Source: Gymnothorax reevesii (lineage: Eukaryota; Chordata; Actinopteri; Anguilliformes; Muraenidae). Taken from it: DNA of 64,000 nt. Below the pieces are notes generated by a model, which saw only the letters and a program-made list of their open reading frames with translations, was not told the origin of the DNA and did no database searches. The number at the start of each line of letters is the position of its first letter. The stretch's first letter is position 1. The stretch lies in contig CM056583.1 in the NCBI GenBank assembly GCA_029721435.1, forward strand, positions 57,068,120 to 57,132,119. Direction: 5' to 3'. A program made the translations under genes and the position numbers. This document shows positions 35,546-47,916 of this stretch, one piece after another.

Positions 35546-36060
35546 GTTGTGTCACGTACCCTCATGACAGGCATGGAGGACAGGAAGTGGAGGACTGGAC
35601 TCAGGTGCAAGGATGGACTTGGTTGATAGTTTATTATGCTGACTGCACAGGAGAGGGCAGGAATGAAGCACCACAAAATAAATAGGAATCAAGGTTCCTT
35701 ATAAATGTGTAATACGTAATACAGAGTCTGGGCTATAGCTGCAATAACAATGCATTAAAAAAGAGAAAACAACTTAGGAAACGAGGTCCAGGGAATAAAA
35801 CTGCCGAATAAAACAATAAACAGCACTAAATTAAAGTTAGAGTTTAAATACATGCGAAACATGGGGAACTAAGTCTATACAAGACTGCAACATAGGAATA
35901 TGGTAACAAGGCTTCACAATGACTAAGCACTCTAAAACCACATAGTGAAAATGAGACACAGATGCAGGCAATGATAGAGGAGTGAAGAATGCAGTCTAAT
36001 TCCTAATAGACCAGTGAGCTTGACAGCTAGAGGCGTGGTCTTACACCTTCCTTGGGAGAT
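35546..36060 (-). repeat. LTR-like or unclassified repeat
   Basis: Immediately follows the solo LTR. On the minus strand AATAAACTATC is followed by about 80 bp ending GGGTACGTGACA, which looks like an LTR 3' end. The left limit on the sense strand may be TGTAAGACCACGCC near 36036. No matching flanks were found. Confidence 0.25.
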
Positions 36061-36402
36061 ACATTTCAGGAGAAACAAGTTTTCGTTTGGTGTTTATTTT
36101 CTTTCTCTTCTTCTTTGATTGCAAGCCTGTATAAAAAATGTTTTTAAGTTCATAGACTGTACTTTTTCCTTTCTTTAAATTAGAGCTGTTCCTTTTGATA
36201 AAGGTTGATCCAACAGCTTGCTCTGCCTATCAACAAATATGGTAATTAACAAATTAGATTGAATAATTGATTTTACATGTTGGATAATTGAGGGGTGTAA
36301 AAATGTCATGCTCTTGTGATTGGTATTCAGTGTGGCGGACATTACACGAGGGCGTCTGTTCCAACTGCTGGATTTAGAAATTAATCAAAATTTAACCATT
36401 GT

Positions 36403-36600
36403 GTTTCCAAAGGGCCCAACTCCAATGCATTAGCGGTCTGCATAGCAAATAACAAAAAGGGCAACTTTCTTGTAATTTTAGCCTAAAGTATCCCAATGAC
36501 ACCCTTTTGTAAAGTATATGGGTCATAACATATGGGCAAAAAAATAAATAAATCCCTTTCTTGAAAAAGAGTGTGCCTTGGAGTTGGGCCTTTTGGAAAC
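36403..36600. mobile_element. Small inverted-repeat element (MITE-like)
   Basis: A 23-bp arm, GTTTCCAAAGGGCCCAACTC plus CAA (36403-36425), is matched by its reverse complement at 36578-36600 with one mismatch. The spacer is about 150 bp. No coding frame. Flanking duplication not clear. Confidence 0.55.
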
Positions 36601-38575
36601 TCAAGGATTCATTTGAATTCAGCTTCACATTCCCAACATCCTTTCTTGGGCACATGCATTTTAGTATCTGGAGTTTTATTTCACGAACTGTGAAATAAAA
36701 CAAGCACCATTTTTTAGTAGGCCTTTTTTATAAAACATGGAATTTGGCATGCCATTCACATTTGGCTCCCCTTCCTGCATCACATACATGCCTGTAAGGA
36801 TCACTCCACCCCTCATTTGAATATTTCCACCCAAAGCAAAAAGCCAAGCTCAGAGATGGCACTGTAGCTTGCTGCTAAGTCCAGCACAGATCGGAGGAGA
36901 GAAGAGCAGAATGGGAATATTTTTCTAATGGCAAGATCCCAGCTTCAACTGGCAAAAACATGCGCTATCCACTTTTGTCTGTTTTATATTGCTGATCTGG
37001 GTCAGTATGAGGCAGGACTGACAATATTTATATTAAAGATGACTTATTGTGCTTTTCAGAAAATACAAGGTTGCTTTGATTTATTAGCAAGGACAGTCTG
37101 AGGCTAGTTATCTAAGCAAGTGTGAACGATTTATTTTTAAATTTAGCCAAACTGAATTGTAAGTGTTACCTTAGAAAATGGCATAGTTGTTGCTGTAGCA
37201 AGCTAGCTGAGTGTCACTCTCATAATCAAGTCAACAGTACATAGCTAGTTACCTAGCCAGCACAAAATACCTTTCCATAACCAATATATAATGTTAGTTT
37301 ATGGGCTGGCTAGCTAGCTACTCAGTTGACTGTGAATTTAAATGCTGTTGCATTTAAAAATATCAATGCCCGGGACTCAATGACGGACTGAGTAGCAGAG
37401 TGATGGAGTTAGCTCAATGGTAACATACAGTACAATAGGAGGCGTTAATGGAAATTTACCTCGCAATTGCGATAAAATTAATGTCCCAGCCACATAACTT
37501 ACTTGGTTTTGACCTAAACAATCTTGTTTAACCAGAGGCAATGTGGGGAGACCAGGGGCAGATCCAGGAATTGCTGAAACGTGGGGGGCAGCAAGGAGGG
37601 GTGTGGAATCTCTCCTCCGGAAAAAAATTTATAAATGAATGTGCTGAAAACACATTTTCCTGGTATCTTGGGAAAAAAATCTAGCCTATCTGTTCAATGA
37701 TTTTCCTCCCAAGGTTCCAAAAATTAAGCTAAAAAAACTTCCAAAGCGCTGTTCTAACACACTTTTACATTAACTGACAACTTTTACCCTCACCTAAGAC
37801 TTTCACTTTTCTGTCAAAGTTTGTGACCTTAACCCTTTCACTGCTGTTGGTGACTTGGCCAAAATTTCAAAGAGGAGAAAATCTTTCAAAATCGTCAAAA
37901 CCCTACAGTGTTGGTATTCATTGGAATGTGCTTGATGAGAGCTTTCCAGTGAAAACCAATGTGCTATGGTTCGAGTGATTTTCAAATGTTCTGATGTTTC
38001 AGAAATGTTGACAAAATCACCACTAGCACTGAAAGGGTTTGACCGAATTTCCCACAATATAACACCAAATTTTATATAACACCAAATAGCCTCAAACAAA
38101 ATAATTGTAGTGTATATCTAACATGCAAACCCAGCGGCTATATGCATCTGTGATTTTAGCAGATGTTGACAGATCACCAAATCCCCCCTCCTCCTCAAGT
38201 CCCTAAACCAGGTTTAGTAAAAGATACCACCCTCAACAGCTTGTGAAACATTATTACAATGCTGCGATTGCCTTTTTTCAAAATGGTTCTAAAAGTTGAG
38301 GCTTTAATGCCTCAAAAACACTCCCAAGTGTTGTGAGAGTAGGAAGTGTTGTCATACACATAATCTGAGTCACCATTAAATTGAATTTCTGCACGAGAGT
38401 GAATTTACTAATCTGGAGGCAGTGTTTGGGTTGGTAATGTCCAAAACAAACTATCTTATTTATATAAAAATCCTATTTATCCAAAAGATGTCCTGAAATA
38501 AATTTAATACAATGATGCTGTCCCATATTAAAACATAACTTTGACAACATATAAACTATTTTTTTAACGGAAATA
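36601..38575. other. Noncoding, no gene recognised
   Basis: Includes an imperfect inverted repeat near 37229-37331 built from AGTCAAC, TAGCTAG and CTAGCCAGC. Otherwise unassigned. Confidence 0.35.
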
Positions 38576-38578
38576 TTT

Positions 38579-38595
38579 TTTTATTATTATTGTTG

Positions 38596-38631
<36 letters not shown>

Positions 38632-38711
38632 TGAGAGCTGACTGCAATAAACAGTTATGTCCAATATATAACATCTGGACATAACTGTTTATTGCAGTCA
38701 GCTCTCAATAT
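38579..38711. repeat. TTA microsatellite joined to a perfect 36-bp-arm hairpin
   Basis: A TTA/TTG microsatellite (about 38579-38630) runs directly into an inverted repeat with arms 38628-38663 and 38676-38711. The arms are perfectly complementary over 36 bp around a 12-nt loop. No mismatch was found on base-by-base pairing. Confidence 0.9.
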
Positions 38712-38811
38712 TTAAATGAATGAATGTGAAAAAGAAATGTGACTATAGGGCCATTTTGAATTTTTTCAATAAGACCATTGAACTATTTGGATTGACTCAT
38801 ACATAACCTTT

Positions 38812-39785
38812 TTAAAATAATGTTACATACTGTATGTGTAAGTTGCCCATGCCTTGGACACTAATACACCCCCATACCATCACAGATGCTGGCTTTTGAA
38901 CTTTGCGCCTATAACAGTCCGGATGGTTCTTTTCCTCTTTGGTCAAAAACAATTTGAAATGTGGACTCGTCAGACCACAGAACACTTTTCCACTTTGCAT
39001 CAGTCCATCTTAGATGAGCTTGGGCCCAGTGAAGCCGGCGGCGTTTCTGGGTGCTGTTGATAAATGGCTTTCGCTTTGCATTGTAGAGTTTTAACTTGCA
39101 CTTGCAGATGTAGCGACGAACTGTAGTTACTGACAGTGGTTTTCTGAAGTGTTCCTGAGCCCATGTGGTGATGTCCTTTACACACTGATGTCAGTTTTTG
39201 ATGCAGTACCGCCTGAGGGATCGAAGTTCACGAGCATTCGATGTTGGTTTTCACCCTTGTCGCTTACGTGCAGCGATTTCTCCAGATTCTCTGAACCTTT
39301 TGACGATATTACAGACCGTAGATGATGAAATCCCTAAATTTCTTGCAATAGTTCGTCGAGGAATGTTTTTTTTTAACTTTTCGACAATCAGCTCACGCAT
39401 TTGATCACTAAGTGGTGACCCTCGCCCCGTCCTTGCTTATGAATGACTGAGCATTTCAGGGAAGCTGCTTTTATACCCAATCATGGCACCCACCTGTTCC
39501 CAATTAGCCCGTTCACCTGTGGGATGTTCCAAATAAGTGTTTGATGAGCATTCCTCAACTCTCTCAGTCTTTTTTGCCACTTGTGCCAGCTTTTTTGAAA
39601 CATGTTGCAGGAATCAAATTCCAAATGAGCTAATATTTGTAAAAAATTACAAAGTTTACCTGTTCGAACCAGTAACTTGTCTTTGCAGTGTATTCAATTG
39701 AATAAAGGTTGAAAAGGATTTGTAAATCATTGTATTCTGTTTTTATTTACAATTTACACAACGTGCCAACTTCACTGGTTTTGGG
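38812..39785 (-). pseudogene. Tc1-like transposase remnant
   Basis: On the minus strand, going down from about 39420, broken frames read IPRRTIARNLGISSSTV (paired helix-turn-helix), LHWAQAHLRW, SVLWSDESTFQI (containing the first catalytic aspartate) and SSKASICDGMG. This is a Tc1/mariner DDE transposase. The C-terminal catalytic part is lost at about 38812. The 5' terminal region at 39600-39785 carries GTAAATCATTGTATTCTG, as in the fragment at 20276. Stops and frame changes make it inactive. Confidence 0.75.
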
Positions 39786-39787
39786 TT

Positions 39788-40680
39788 TTGTACAAAGTAG
39801 TAAGGTTTGAAGTTGTCAGTTATTACAAGTTCCTAGGAAAAGTCTTTTCATCATGTTTAAACTGGCCAATGGCCTGTAAAACTCCCGGAAATCAAGCTTC
39901 GAAACCTATGCTGCCAATTTATAGTTTATTTCATAAAAACAAACATACATCCTTTGAAATAGCTTGCAGTATACATGACGGAAAAAATATCCCCTCTCTT
40001 GCAGTATGGATCAAAAATATGGGGTGCGAAATTCAACTCTGTGATTGATATGATTCAGTGTTGTTACTTGAAGAAGTTGGTCTTGGAAAATATACATCTA
40101 ACAAAACAGTTTTGGGCGAAGTTGGACATTATAGCATGTTTGCTTCATGCCAAATTACTGAAATTAAAATTAATTGTATTTCATTCATCCGAATTTTGAA
40201 AATGTACACTCAATGCTATCTGGATCAATGTTATTATTAATATATATATTATTATTTTATGCTGAAACATTTTGATGATGCGGAGAAAGTCAACTGGGTG
40301 ACTGATCTTGGAAATGTACTTTTCGCTGCAGGTTTTACTTATGCAGGGTTAGCACAAGATATTGAAGATGAGAGTATTTAATAGTTTTTTTCAATTAGAG
40401 ATTTTCTGATATATTTGCACCAACATGGCATGATGCTATTTCTCAGTCAACGTTACTTTGTCATAATGCAAATATCAATTCTGCCTTTAATCCTGAATAG
40501 TATATCTTGCAGCTTTGTGACAAATCCCTCATTAGTTTATTATATAAATTTAGGAATGGATGATATAATTTCAGTGGTAACCTGGTAAAACGTGCCTATA
40601 CTGAAACCCCAGTGAATTGCACTCATTGTGATATAGTAAAAATAGAAGATGAATATCGTGTTATTTATCTGTATTAATTA
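39788..40680 (+). pseudogene. C-terminal part of a decayed non-LTR retrotransposon
   Basis: The plus-strand frames read SYYKFLGKVFSSCLNW (about 39818-39865), KNKHTSFEIACSIHDGK, then after a frame change LQYGSKIWGAKFNSV (about 40000-40044), and further down NWVTDLGNVLFAAGF (about 40290-40335). These match the thumb and C-terminal region after the RT domain of a fish LINE. The N-terminal half is missing, and it abuts the Tc1 remnant directly. Confidence 0.55.
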
Positions 40681-41063
40681 TAGCCTGCTGCGCAAAAAAT
40701 ATATTATTTATTAGTGTAAGTGGAGATTACGCACATCAGCATTTCAAATGTTCCCAATTTTCAATGTTCTCAATTCCCTTTCCTCTTTCACACGTGATGT
40801 GTTTGAAAATAAAGACCTCCTGCAGATGTATCTGATAACAAGCTTCAGTGACTGGCAGTAAAGAGCTGTGCTGATTGCTTTGAACACTAGAAACTCACCT
40901 TTAAACACTACACAATGGCATTTCGATAATTGTATGTTAATAATATAGTAATATATAATAATAATTATTGTGACTGAACCCAAGAGATATGGCCAGTGAG
41001 AGTGTGTGTCCCTTTCTGACTGACTGACATATTTAGTTAAAAAGTGCAATTGCAGTGCAATAT

Positions 41064-41693
41064 GGGGTGCCGATACTAAAATGCACATTGAAAATAACAG
41101 CAAGATTTTCCCTCATTAAGCTCCAAAAAATGTAAAAAAAAAAAAAAAAAAACACTGGTGTGCATTTTCTGAGGCTCTTTTCACCAGATTTACAGCAATA
41201 TTTGATATTTGTGAACTTTGTCACAATTAATTTTATTCTAAAATATTTTAAATATAATGTTTAAAGTAAATCTAAACGTTAGATTTTAAATAAAAATGTT
41301 AAATCTAAATAATAAATGTTAAATGTAAATATTAAATACTAAATCAGATGTTTAATGCTAAATGTAATAATAAATGTTAAAATGTAAATGTTACATTTAG
41401 CATTAAGCATTTAGATCTTACATTTACTATTTAATTAAACATTTAAGATTTAGATTTAACATCTGACATTTATATTTATCATTTTACATTCAGATTTAAT
41501 TTTAAGACTAAATTTAAAATTTTTTTTTAGACAAACATGAAATATGACAAAGTTCACAAATTTTGCTGTACATCTGGTGAAAAGTGCCTTGGAAAATGCA
41601 CAAGTTATAATTTTTTAAACATTTTTTTAGAACAAAATGTGGCAAAATCTTGCTGTTATTTCTGGTGCGCGCCATTTTAAAATCGGCGCCCCG
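41064..41693. mobile_element. Palindromic element of about 0.63 kb with an AT-rich repetitive core
   Basis: The left arm (about 41064-41230) and right arm (about 41540-41693) are imperfect reverse complements: GGGGTGCCGAT / ATCGGCGCCCC at the tips, AATAACAGCAAGATTTT shared further in, and TTTGTGAACTTTGTCA near the core. The core (41235-41530) is built from AAATGTTAAATCTAAAT-type words on both strands. No coding capacity. Confidence 0.65.
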
Positions 41694-42111
41694 TAGAGCA
41701 ATATCTGTTTTTGCTTTATGCCAGAGTTTGTGGCTCCGCTAATAAGAAATGTCTACACTGATTTTTGTAAGTGCACATGGGAGTACCCTAAATATGATGC
41801 AGTTGGTGAGTTTATTTGTATTGAGCTGTAATGAAAATGGCTGCTTTTTTGGAAAAGAATTATAATCTCCTGTAATGTTGTTCTGTTGTAACATTGTTTA
41901 TCTTATCTTTTTGTGTCATTGTAGGAATTAAGGCCGAGTTTGTGAGCATTAACCATATAGCATGCAGCCTACCTGGCCCAGAAAGAATTGTCTCAACTCT
42001 TTCTGCTTGAAAAACTAGCTTGCCACAAAAAATGCAATGTACCTTCCAACCTTATCTGTCCGGTGCATCACCCTTTTTACAAAATGATGCTCTAAACATG
42101 CACATGCATTT
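41694..42111. other. Noncoding spacer between two palindromic elements
   Basis: No gene or repeat assigned. Confidence 0.4.
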
Positions 42112-42117
42112 TGCTGG

Positions 42118-44772
42118 TATGGAGTTAAATTACTGCCAAAACCTAGTATACAAACCGAACATGTTTTACAAATGCGCAACGATTCACAAACAAATACAAT
42201 GTGATTTGCAAATGTAAAAATGATTCACGTGCAAACAAAGTGTGGTTTGCAAATATAAAAACGATTTGCAAACAAATACAGAGTGGTTTGCAAATATAAA
42301 AAGGATTCACATACAAACAAGGTGTGATTTGCAAATATAAAAAACGATTTGCAAACAAATACAGTGTGGTTTGCAAATACAAAACACAATTAACAAACGA
42401 ATGTATTCAGTTTTACAAATACAAAACGTACCGATTACAAGTATACGACGAGAACCATTTCCTACAAGTACAAATCACTTTTGGCAGTTTTCTACTGCTG
42501 ACATGGCGTAAAGGATTTTCTCACAATTGTCCCCACTGTTATTGTCCCTGATAAACAGCAGGTGGGGCTATGACTCAATATCCTAGATCTCTACACCGTG
42601 AAGTTGAACAGAATAGAGAACGGCCGCCAGCGACAACCGTGGACATGAGGATGATGGCTGAGGCTAAATAAAAACGCAGTGTCTACGTGTTCGAAATAAC
42701 TCCGTGTCCGACAGTGGGATGGTGTCAATATAACTCCATGTCCGACAATCGATTATTGTTTTTAATCTCTTGAAGTCTACTGAATCTTTTAGATAGCCTA
42801 TGAAACGTGAATGTTTGATCAGATGGCTCAGTTCTTCAAGATGAGTACCAAGAATTTCAATCAATATTTCTGTTACGCTCTGCTCAATAAAGTGTTCTGA
42901 TTGTTAGTGATATATTTTTATTTTCCATTTCGCTATAAATCTGGACCCATATTCACAAAGTACTCTTAGGAGTACTACTCCTAAGACGCGCTAAAACATT
43001 TTATGTAGGAGTAAAATCTTAAAAGTAATTCACAAAACCGCTGAGAGCAACTTTTAGCCATCGAGACACCGAGGGTAACGCTGCAACGATCTGTAGGCTG
43101 ATATTATCCCACGCATACCGCTTGGATTTTCTGTTCACCTCCGAGCCAATTTTCCCTCTGATTAAGCTACATGCTTTCGCTCCAGCACCAACTGGCCCAG
43201 CAGCAGTAACTGGTCTTGGCTCCAGTCATTTTTGAACTTACATCCATGACAGTTTAGGGCAAACAAACTTGAACGGCTCGACATTTAAATGATCGCAACA
43301 AATTCTCATTCTCATCCGGTAACAAGTAGCTATTGGGGCAAGTGACGCGTTTCATTAATAACTCGTTTAATGCTATTAATGTTTTTACAATTATCTCTTT
43401 CCTATGTACCTTTATTTGCCTAGAGCGTGATATGCGGGAACCGTGCATTGCAATTTTCAAAAGTGCTCAATATGTTATTAACTTAAGCCGAATCTAAAAA
43501 AGCCCACACTTTATTTTATTTTAACAATAGCTTGCTTAAAAGTATCCGGGTTTTAGATTAAGTAATTACTACGGGGAGAGGTTTATTTAAATGTCAGTGT
43601 TAAGGTTAAGGTTAGGCTTACTGCAGTGTTTAAAATGGGGATCGTCATCCCTCTCTACTTTGAAATTCATTGGAAAACTGCCGTACCCGTAACAACTGCC
43701 ATTATTTTATGGGACAAACCAGCCCCTTGGACTATTTTCCCATTTTTTCCTCCATGGGTTGTATGTGGGATATATTTTTTAATGGGCTGCCCTGCCACCA
43801 AACAACCAATCACCGTGCTCATTGTCCCAAGACTCGTGCATGAGAATTGACGTCAGCCATAGCAACGGAGATTACTCCCGCCTATCTCAGAGCTAACCCT
43901 ATTTTAGGAGTTACCAGTTTTCTTAACTAAAAGTTGCTCTCAGCGGTTTGGGAATTTTAAGATTTTACTCCTACATAAATGTTTTAGCGCGACTTAGGAG
44001 TACTCCTAGCGCTAAGATAAGATTCTTTGTGAATACGGGCCCAGATTTATAACGAAATGGAAAATAAAAATATATCACTAACAATCAGAACACTTTATTG
44101 AGCAGAGCTTAACAGAAACATTGATTGAAATCTTGAAGAACTGAGCCATCTGATCAAACATTCACGTTTAACAGGCTATCTAAAAGATTCAGTAGACTTC
44201 AAGAGATTAAAAACAGTAATCAACTGTTGGACATGGAGTTATATTGACACCATCCCACTGTCAGACACGGAGTTATTTCGAACACGTAGACACTGCGTTT
44301 TTATTTAGCCTCAGCCATCATCCTCATGTCCACGGTTGTCGCTAGCGGCCGTTCTCTATTCTGTTCAACTTCACGGTGTAGAGATCAAGGATATTGAGTC
44401 ATAGCCCCACCTGCTGTTTAACAGGGACAATAACAGTGAGGACATTTGTGAGAAAATCCGTTACGCCATGTCAGCGGTAGAAAACTGCCAAAAGTGATTT
44501 GTACTTGTAGGAAATGGTTCTCGTCGTATACTTGTAATCGGTACATTTTGTATTTGTAAAACTGAATACATTCATCTGTTAATGGTGTTTTGTATTTGTA
44601 AACCACACTGTATTTGTTTGCAAATCGTTTTTTATATTTGCAAATCACACCTTGTTTGCACGTAAATCGTTGTTATATTTGCAAACCACACTGTATTTGT
44701 TTGTGAATCGTTGTTCATTTGTAAAACATGTTCGGTTTGTATACTAGGTTTTGGCAGTAATTTAACTCCATA
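42118..44772. mobile_element. 2.66-kb palindromic element with arms of about 0.9 kb
   Basis: The tips are TATGGAGTTAAATTACTGCC (left) and its exact reverse complement (right, ending 44772). The arms run to about 43060 and start again near 43930, leaving a spacer of about 0.87 kb. A 6-bp direct repeat TGCTGG flanks both ends (42112-42117 and 44773-44778), consistent with a target duplication. The inner ends contain GCGCTAAAACATTT and GGAGTAAAATCTTAAAA in inverted order. The spacer has small frames without recognised domains. Superfamily not assigned. Confidence 0.75.
42181..42388. repeat. Five subterminal tandem copies of a 41-42-bp unit
   Basis: Each unit begins GATTCAC or GATTTGC, contains CAAACAAATACA or CAAACAA and ends GGTTTGCAAATATAAAAA. 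The mirrored arm at about 44588-44712 has only about three units, so copy number has changed independently in the two arms. Confidence 0.7.
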
Positions 44773-44778
44773 TGCTGG

Positions 44779-45555
44779 GCTTGAAGCGGAATGTCAAGCT
44801 TGTCAACTGTTGTAGTAGCCAGCAAACTAACGTCTGTTCCACTTGGCTTGTTATACTCAGGCATACACAAATACATGCACACAGTGGATCAACACAATCC
44901 ATGAACTGAACTGGGTGGAGAGGACTGAACAGCATTTATTTACAGGTATTGGAGATAAATAAAGGAAGTTTATATTTGTTTAAATGTGGCATACTGAAGT
45001 AACTGATGGGAACATAAATTTGAAAAAAAAAAGGCTGATATAAACAGAGTAAAACCCAAGAAATTAATGCACAGAAAAACAAAATCTAAAGAATTTCACA
45101 AAATGTTAAATATATAAAAACAAAACTACAGAGAATAATAGACTATAAACCAGAAGCAAACATTGTTCTTTGGAACCACTTTTAGCATAAGAAGCTTGTG
45201 CTACAGCAAAACCTGCCTGCACAAATGAGTCCAGACAAAGACTGACAGGATAGTGACTGCTTACATAGGGAAGTCCAATGGTGAACAGGTGTGAGTGATC
45301 AGTACTCTGGTCAGGTGGAGTGAAAACGAGGCATGGAATTTGAGTCGAGAGGGGACATGTCCAATGAAGGGCCCCGTAGAGACATGACATGAAGCACAAA
45401 AGGAAAAACAATGTAATTTGCAAAAGTGTTGTTAAGACCTGAAATATAGACACAATTTTGATTATTAGAAAAGTTGTAGAATGCAATACATATACTTCAG
45501 TCAGATTGTGAAAAAAAGAGTCATTTTGTTAAATGACAGAAGTTCATTGCGATCC
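44779..45555. other. Noncoding, no feature recognised
   Basis: No coding similarity on either strand. Confidence 0.35.
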
Positions 45556-45560
45556 ATTTC

Positions 45561-46739
45561 TGTTGTATTTCTGCCTCTGCCATGCCATGTCCCATGTTTT
45601 ATTCCCATGCTCATGTTTCAAGTTCTGTGCCTCGCCTAGTGCCATGTTTGACTGACCTATGTGTTTCTTGACCCCTGCTTATGTCTGACCATTTTTTAAT
45701 TATGTTTTGTGTTTTGGCAATTCAGATTTTAATGTTTTATTATTTTCCATGTTTCACTTCTGTTTTTACCATGCCATGTTTCAGTTCTGTTTTTACAATG
45801 CCATGTTTCAGTTCCATGCATTGCACTTCATCTCCCTCGTCTTGTCATGAGTGTTGTCTTTGCTCACAGTCCCTAGTCTAGCGTGCCGCTCCTTCGGGTG
45901 ATTTATTGGTTTCTGGGTCTCATCATTATCTCGTGTTCTTCCTTCCTCTTACTTTCACTATTTTACTATCACCCACTAACAGTTTGTTATTTTTGATCAT
46001 TACTAATCAACACAAACCTTGTATATTTCGACTAACTTGCTAACGAGCACTCGGGATTGTATAGCTGCACTTACTAATTGACTAACGATCTCTCAGCATT
46101 CGCCCTAGTCTTCGCCTCTTGTCTCTCCCTAATTATCTCTGCTGCGTGTCTGTGGGTCTTCCACAAACTGCTTTGTACTGTTCTTACTCTCTCATTACCT
46201 ATGCACTTTAGTACTCCTTGACTGGAGCTGTTATCCGTCTATAGGTTTGTCTTGTGATCCCTGTCTGCGTTTTGGCTTCGGCTAATTTCTTGTAATTAGT
46301 TTGTTCCCAATGTGTCTCTCCTTGATTATCATTCCCATTCATTGCACCTGTGTTCCCTTGTCATGTGGTCACCCGGAAATGCATATTAGATGTCTGTTTG
46401 TAACACTTCCTTCTCAGATCATTACTTCCTTGCTACCTGTGCCACGCTTCTCTTGCCTTGTATCATTGTGACTTTCTGACTGGACCATCCTAGACTTCGA
46501 GCTTTGCCTTCTCCCTGTACTTTGCCACATTCTTGTTTATTGACCCATTTTTGTCTGACTACGATTTTTGTGATTGGTGCCCTGTTCACGGTTCTGGATT
46601 TCGCCCCTTGGATTCTGATTTTGGATTGTGGACTTTGTACTGTTGCCTGCTCTGTTGGGGGGTGTCCCACTTCAGAAATAAAGCCTCCTTTTTGCATTTT
46701 ACTGGTGTTTGCACATGGTTCATTTCGTAAAACCTCACA
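45561..46739 (+). mobile_element. Solo LTR, family A, copy 2
   Basis: Starts TGTTGTATTTCTGCC and ends AAACCTCACA, flanked on both sides by ATTTC (45556-45560 and 46740-46744). It aligns along its length with the reverse complement of 29987-31241; shared landmarks are TTCGGGTGATTTATTGG, CTAACAGTTTGTTATTTT, CCTTGTATAT, a GACTACGATTTTTGTG/GACTACGATTTTTGTGT block, and AATAAA 60 bp before the end. A roughly 27-bp unit with CCATGTTTCA is repeated near 45748-45810. No internal region. Confidence 0.85.
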
Positions 46740-46744
46740 ATTTC

Positions 46745-47916
46745 ATGAAATATATGAAAGTTTTTAGTTCTAATCTTAAAATGATTCTGAAGTGGTCAAT
46801 CTGTTAGACAAAAATTAAGACTGATAGAAAAGAATTTGACCTCAGGGGCTCATTTGTATAAAACACTGTCAATGAAAATTATAAAAGAAGTTCAAAGATC
46901 ATACATTACCATCGATGATGTAGTTTATGTAACTGTAACTCCCATGGGATGAATAATATAAATACCAGGTAAAATAGTAAAACAGCACACAATACTGGTG
47001 TCAGTAATTTTGTTACTGAGTTACTTGATATTTTGATAACAGTGCATTTATTAGTTGTTGCAGTTGCTCAAGTTGCTCACCAGTGGGAAAATTCTATAGT
47101 CTTGCAAGATGGTACACCAAACCAGAAAGATGACTGCAGCATTTTCAGTACTGTATGTGTTTATGCCATGTATTGATATGGGCAATTGCTTGTTCACACT
47201 CAAACATGTGGTAATAGCAGGCTGACACATAGCTCAATGGAGGCGATGTACTGGATGCAGAAACCATAGTGTAAGTCACATGATGCCGGAAGTAACTCTG
47301 GAAGATGGTTTTGATGGGATGGGAAAGCATCAATAAATTATTGTTTATGTATACAAAAAATATCAATATCAATAAATGTCAATATCAGAGCCAAGATGCA
47401 AGATTATCACAGTATCTATTTGTTAATACTGCATGAACTATTTACTCATGAGTATGCTGACAGAATTATTATTATCTTGCTGTTCTTCAGGGATGCATCG
47501 TCACGATCAGTGTTCTGTATACTGTGTGATTGTAACTTTTATAACATGGCATCTCTAGCTCTCATTTGTATCTCTCTGTGCAACTTTGTGTTTTCAGGAT
47601 TCGCGAAAAGAACATGCAGAGTTTTTAATAAGGTAAAAATGAGCCTAATAACTAAATTTTAAGCCATGAATAAAAGCTTACACCAAATTACTGAATTGTT
47701 AATTGCAATGAAAATCCAGCATTGTCTAAAAACCTGCTTCAAATGCAATCACTCAGTTCAAAGGCCATTATCACCTGTTACCACTGCTATCGATATAGGA
47801 TATTAGCAGTTAAGTCTACATAAAAAAGACCACATATTATGACTAAATTGTTAGTCATGGATGAAAGCGTTAGCTGAATGACTATTCAATGAATGATGAC
47901 TAAAAGTATCTGCAGG
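46745..47916. other. Noncoding, no feature recognised
   Basis: AT-rich, with no clear transposon end or coding similarity. Confidence 0.35.

Noticed and set aside
35546..36060. Confident call of another solo LTR
   Set aside because: The sense 3' end looks right, but no matching target duplication was found for any tested start.
42181..42388. CRISPR-like array
   Set aside because: Units are contiguous 41-42-bp tandem repeats without spacers, inside a eukaryotic transposon arm.
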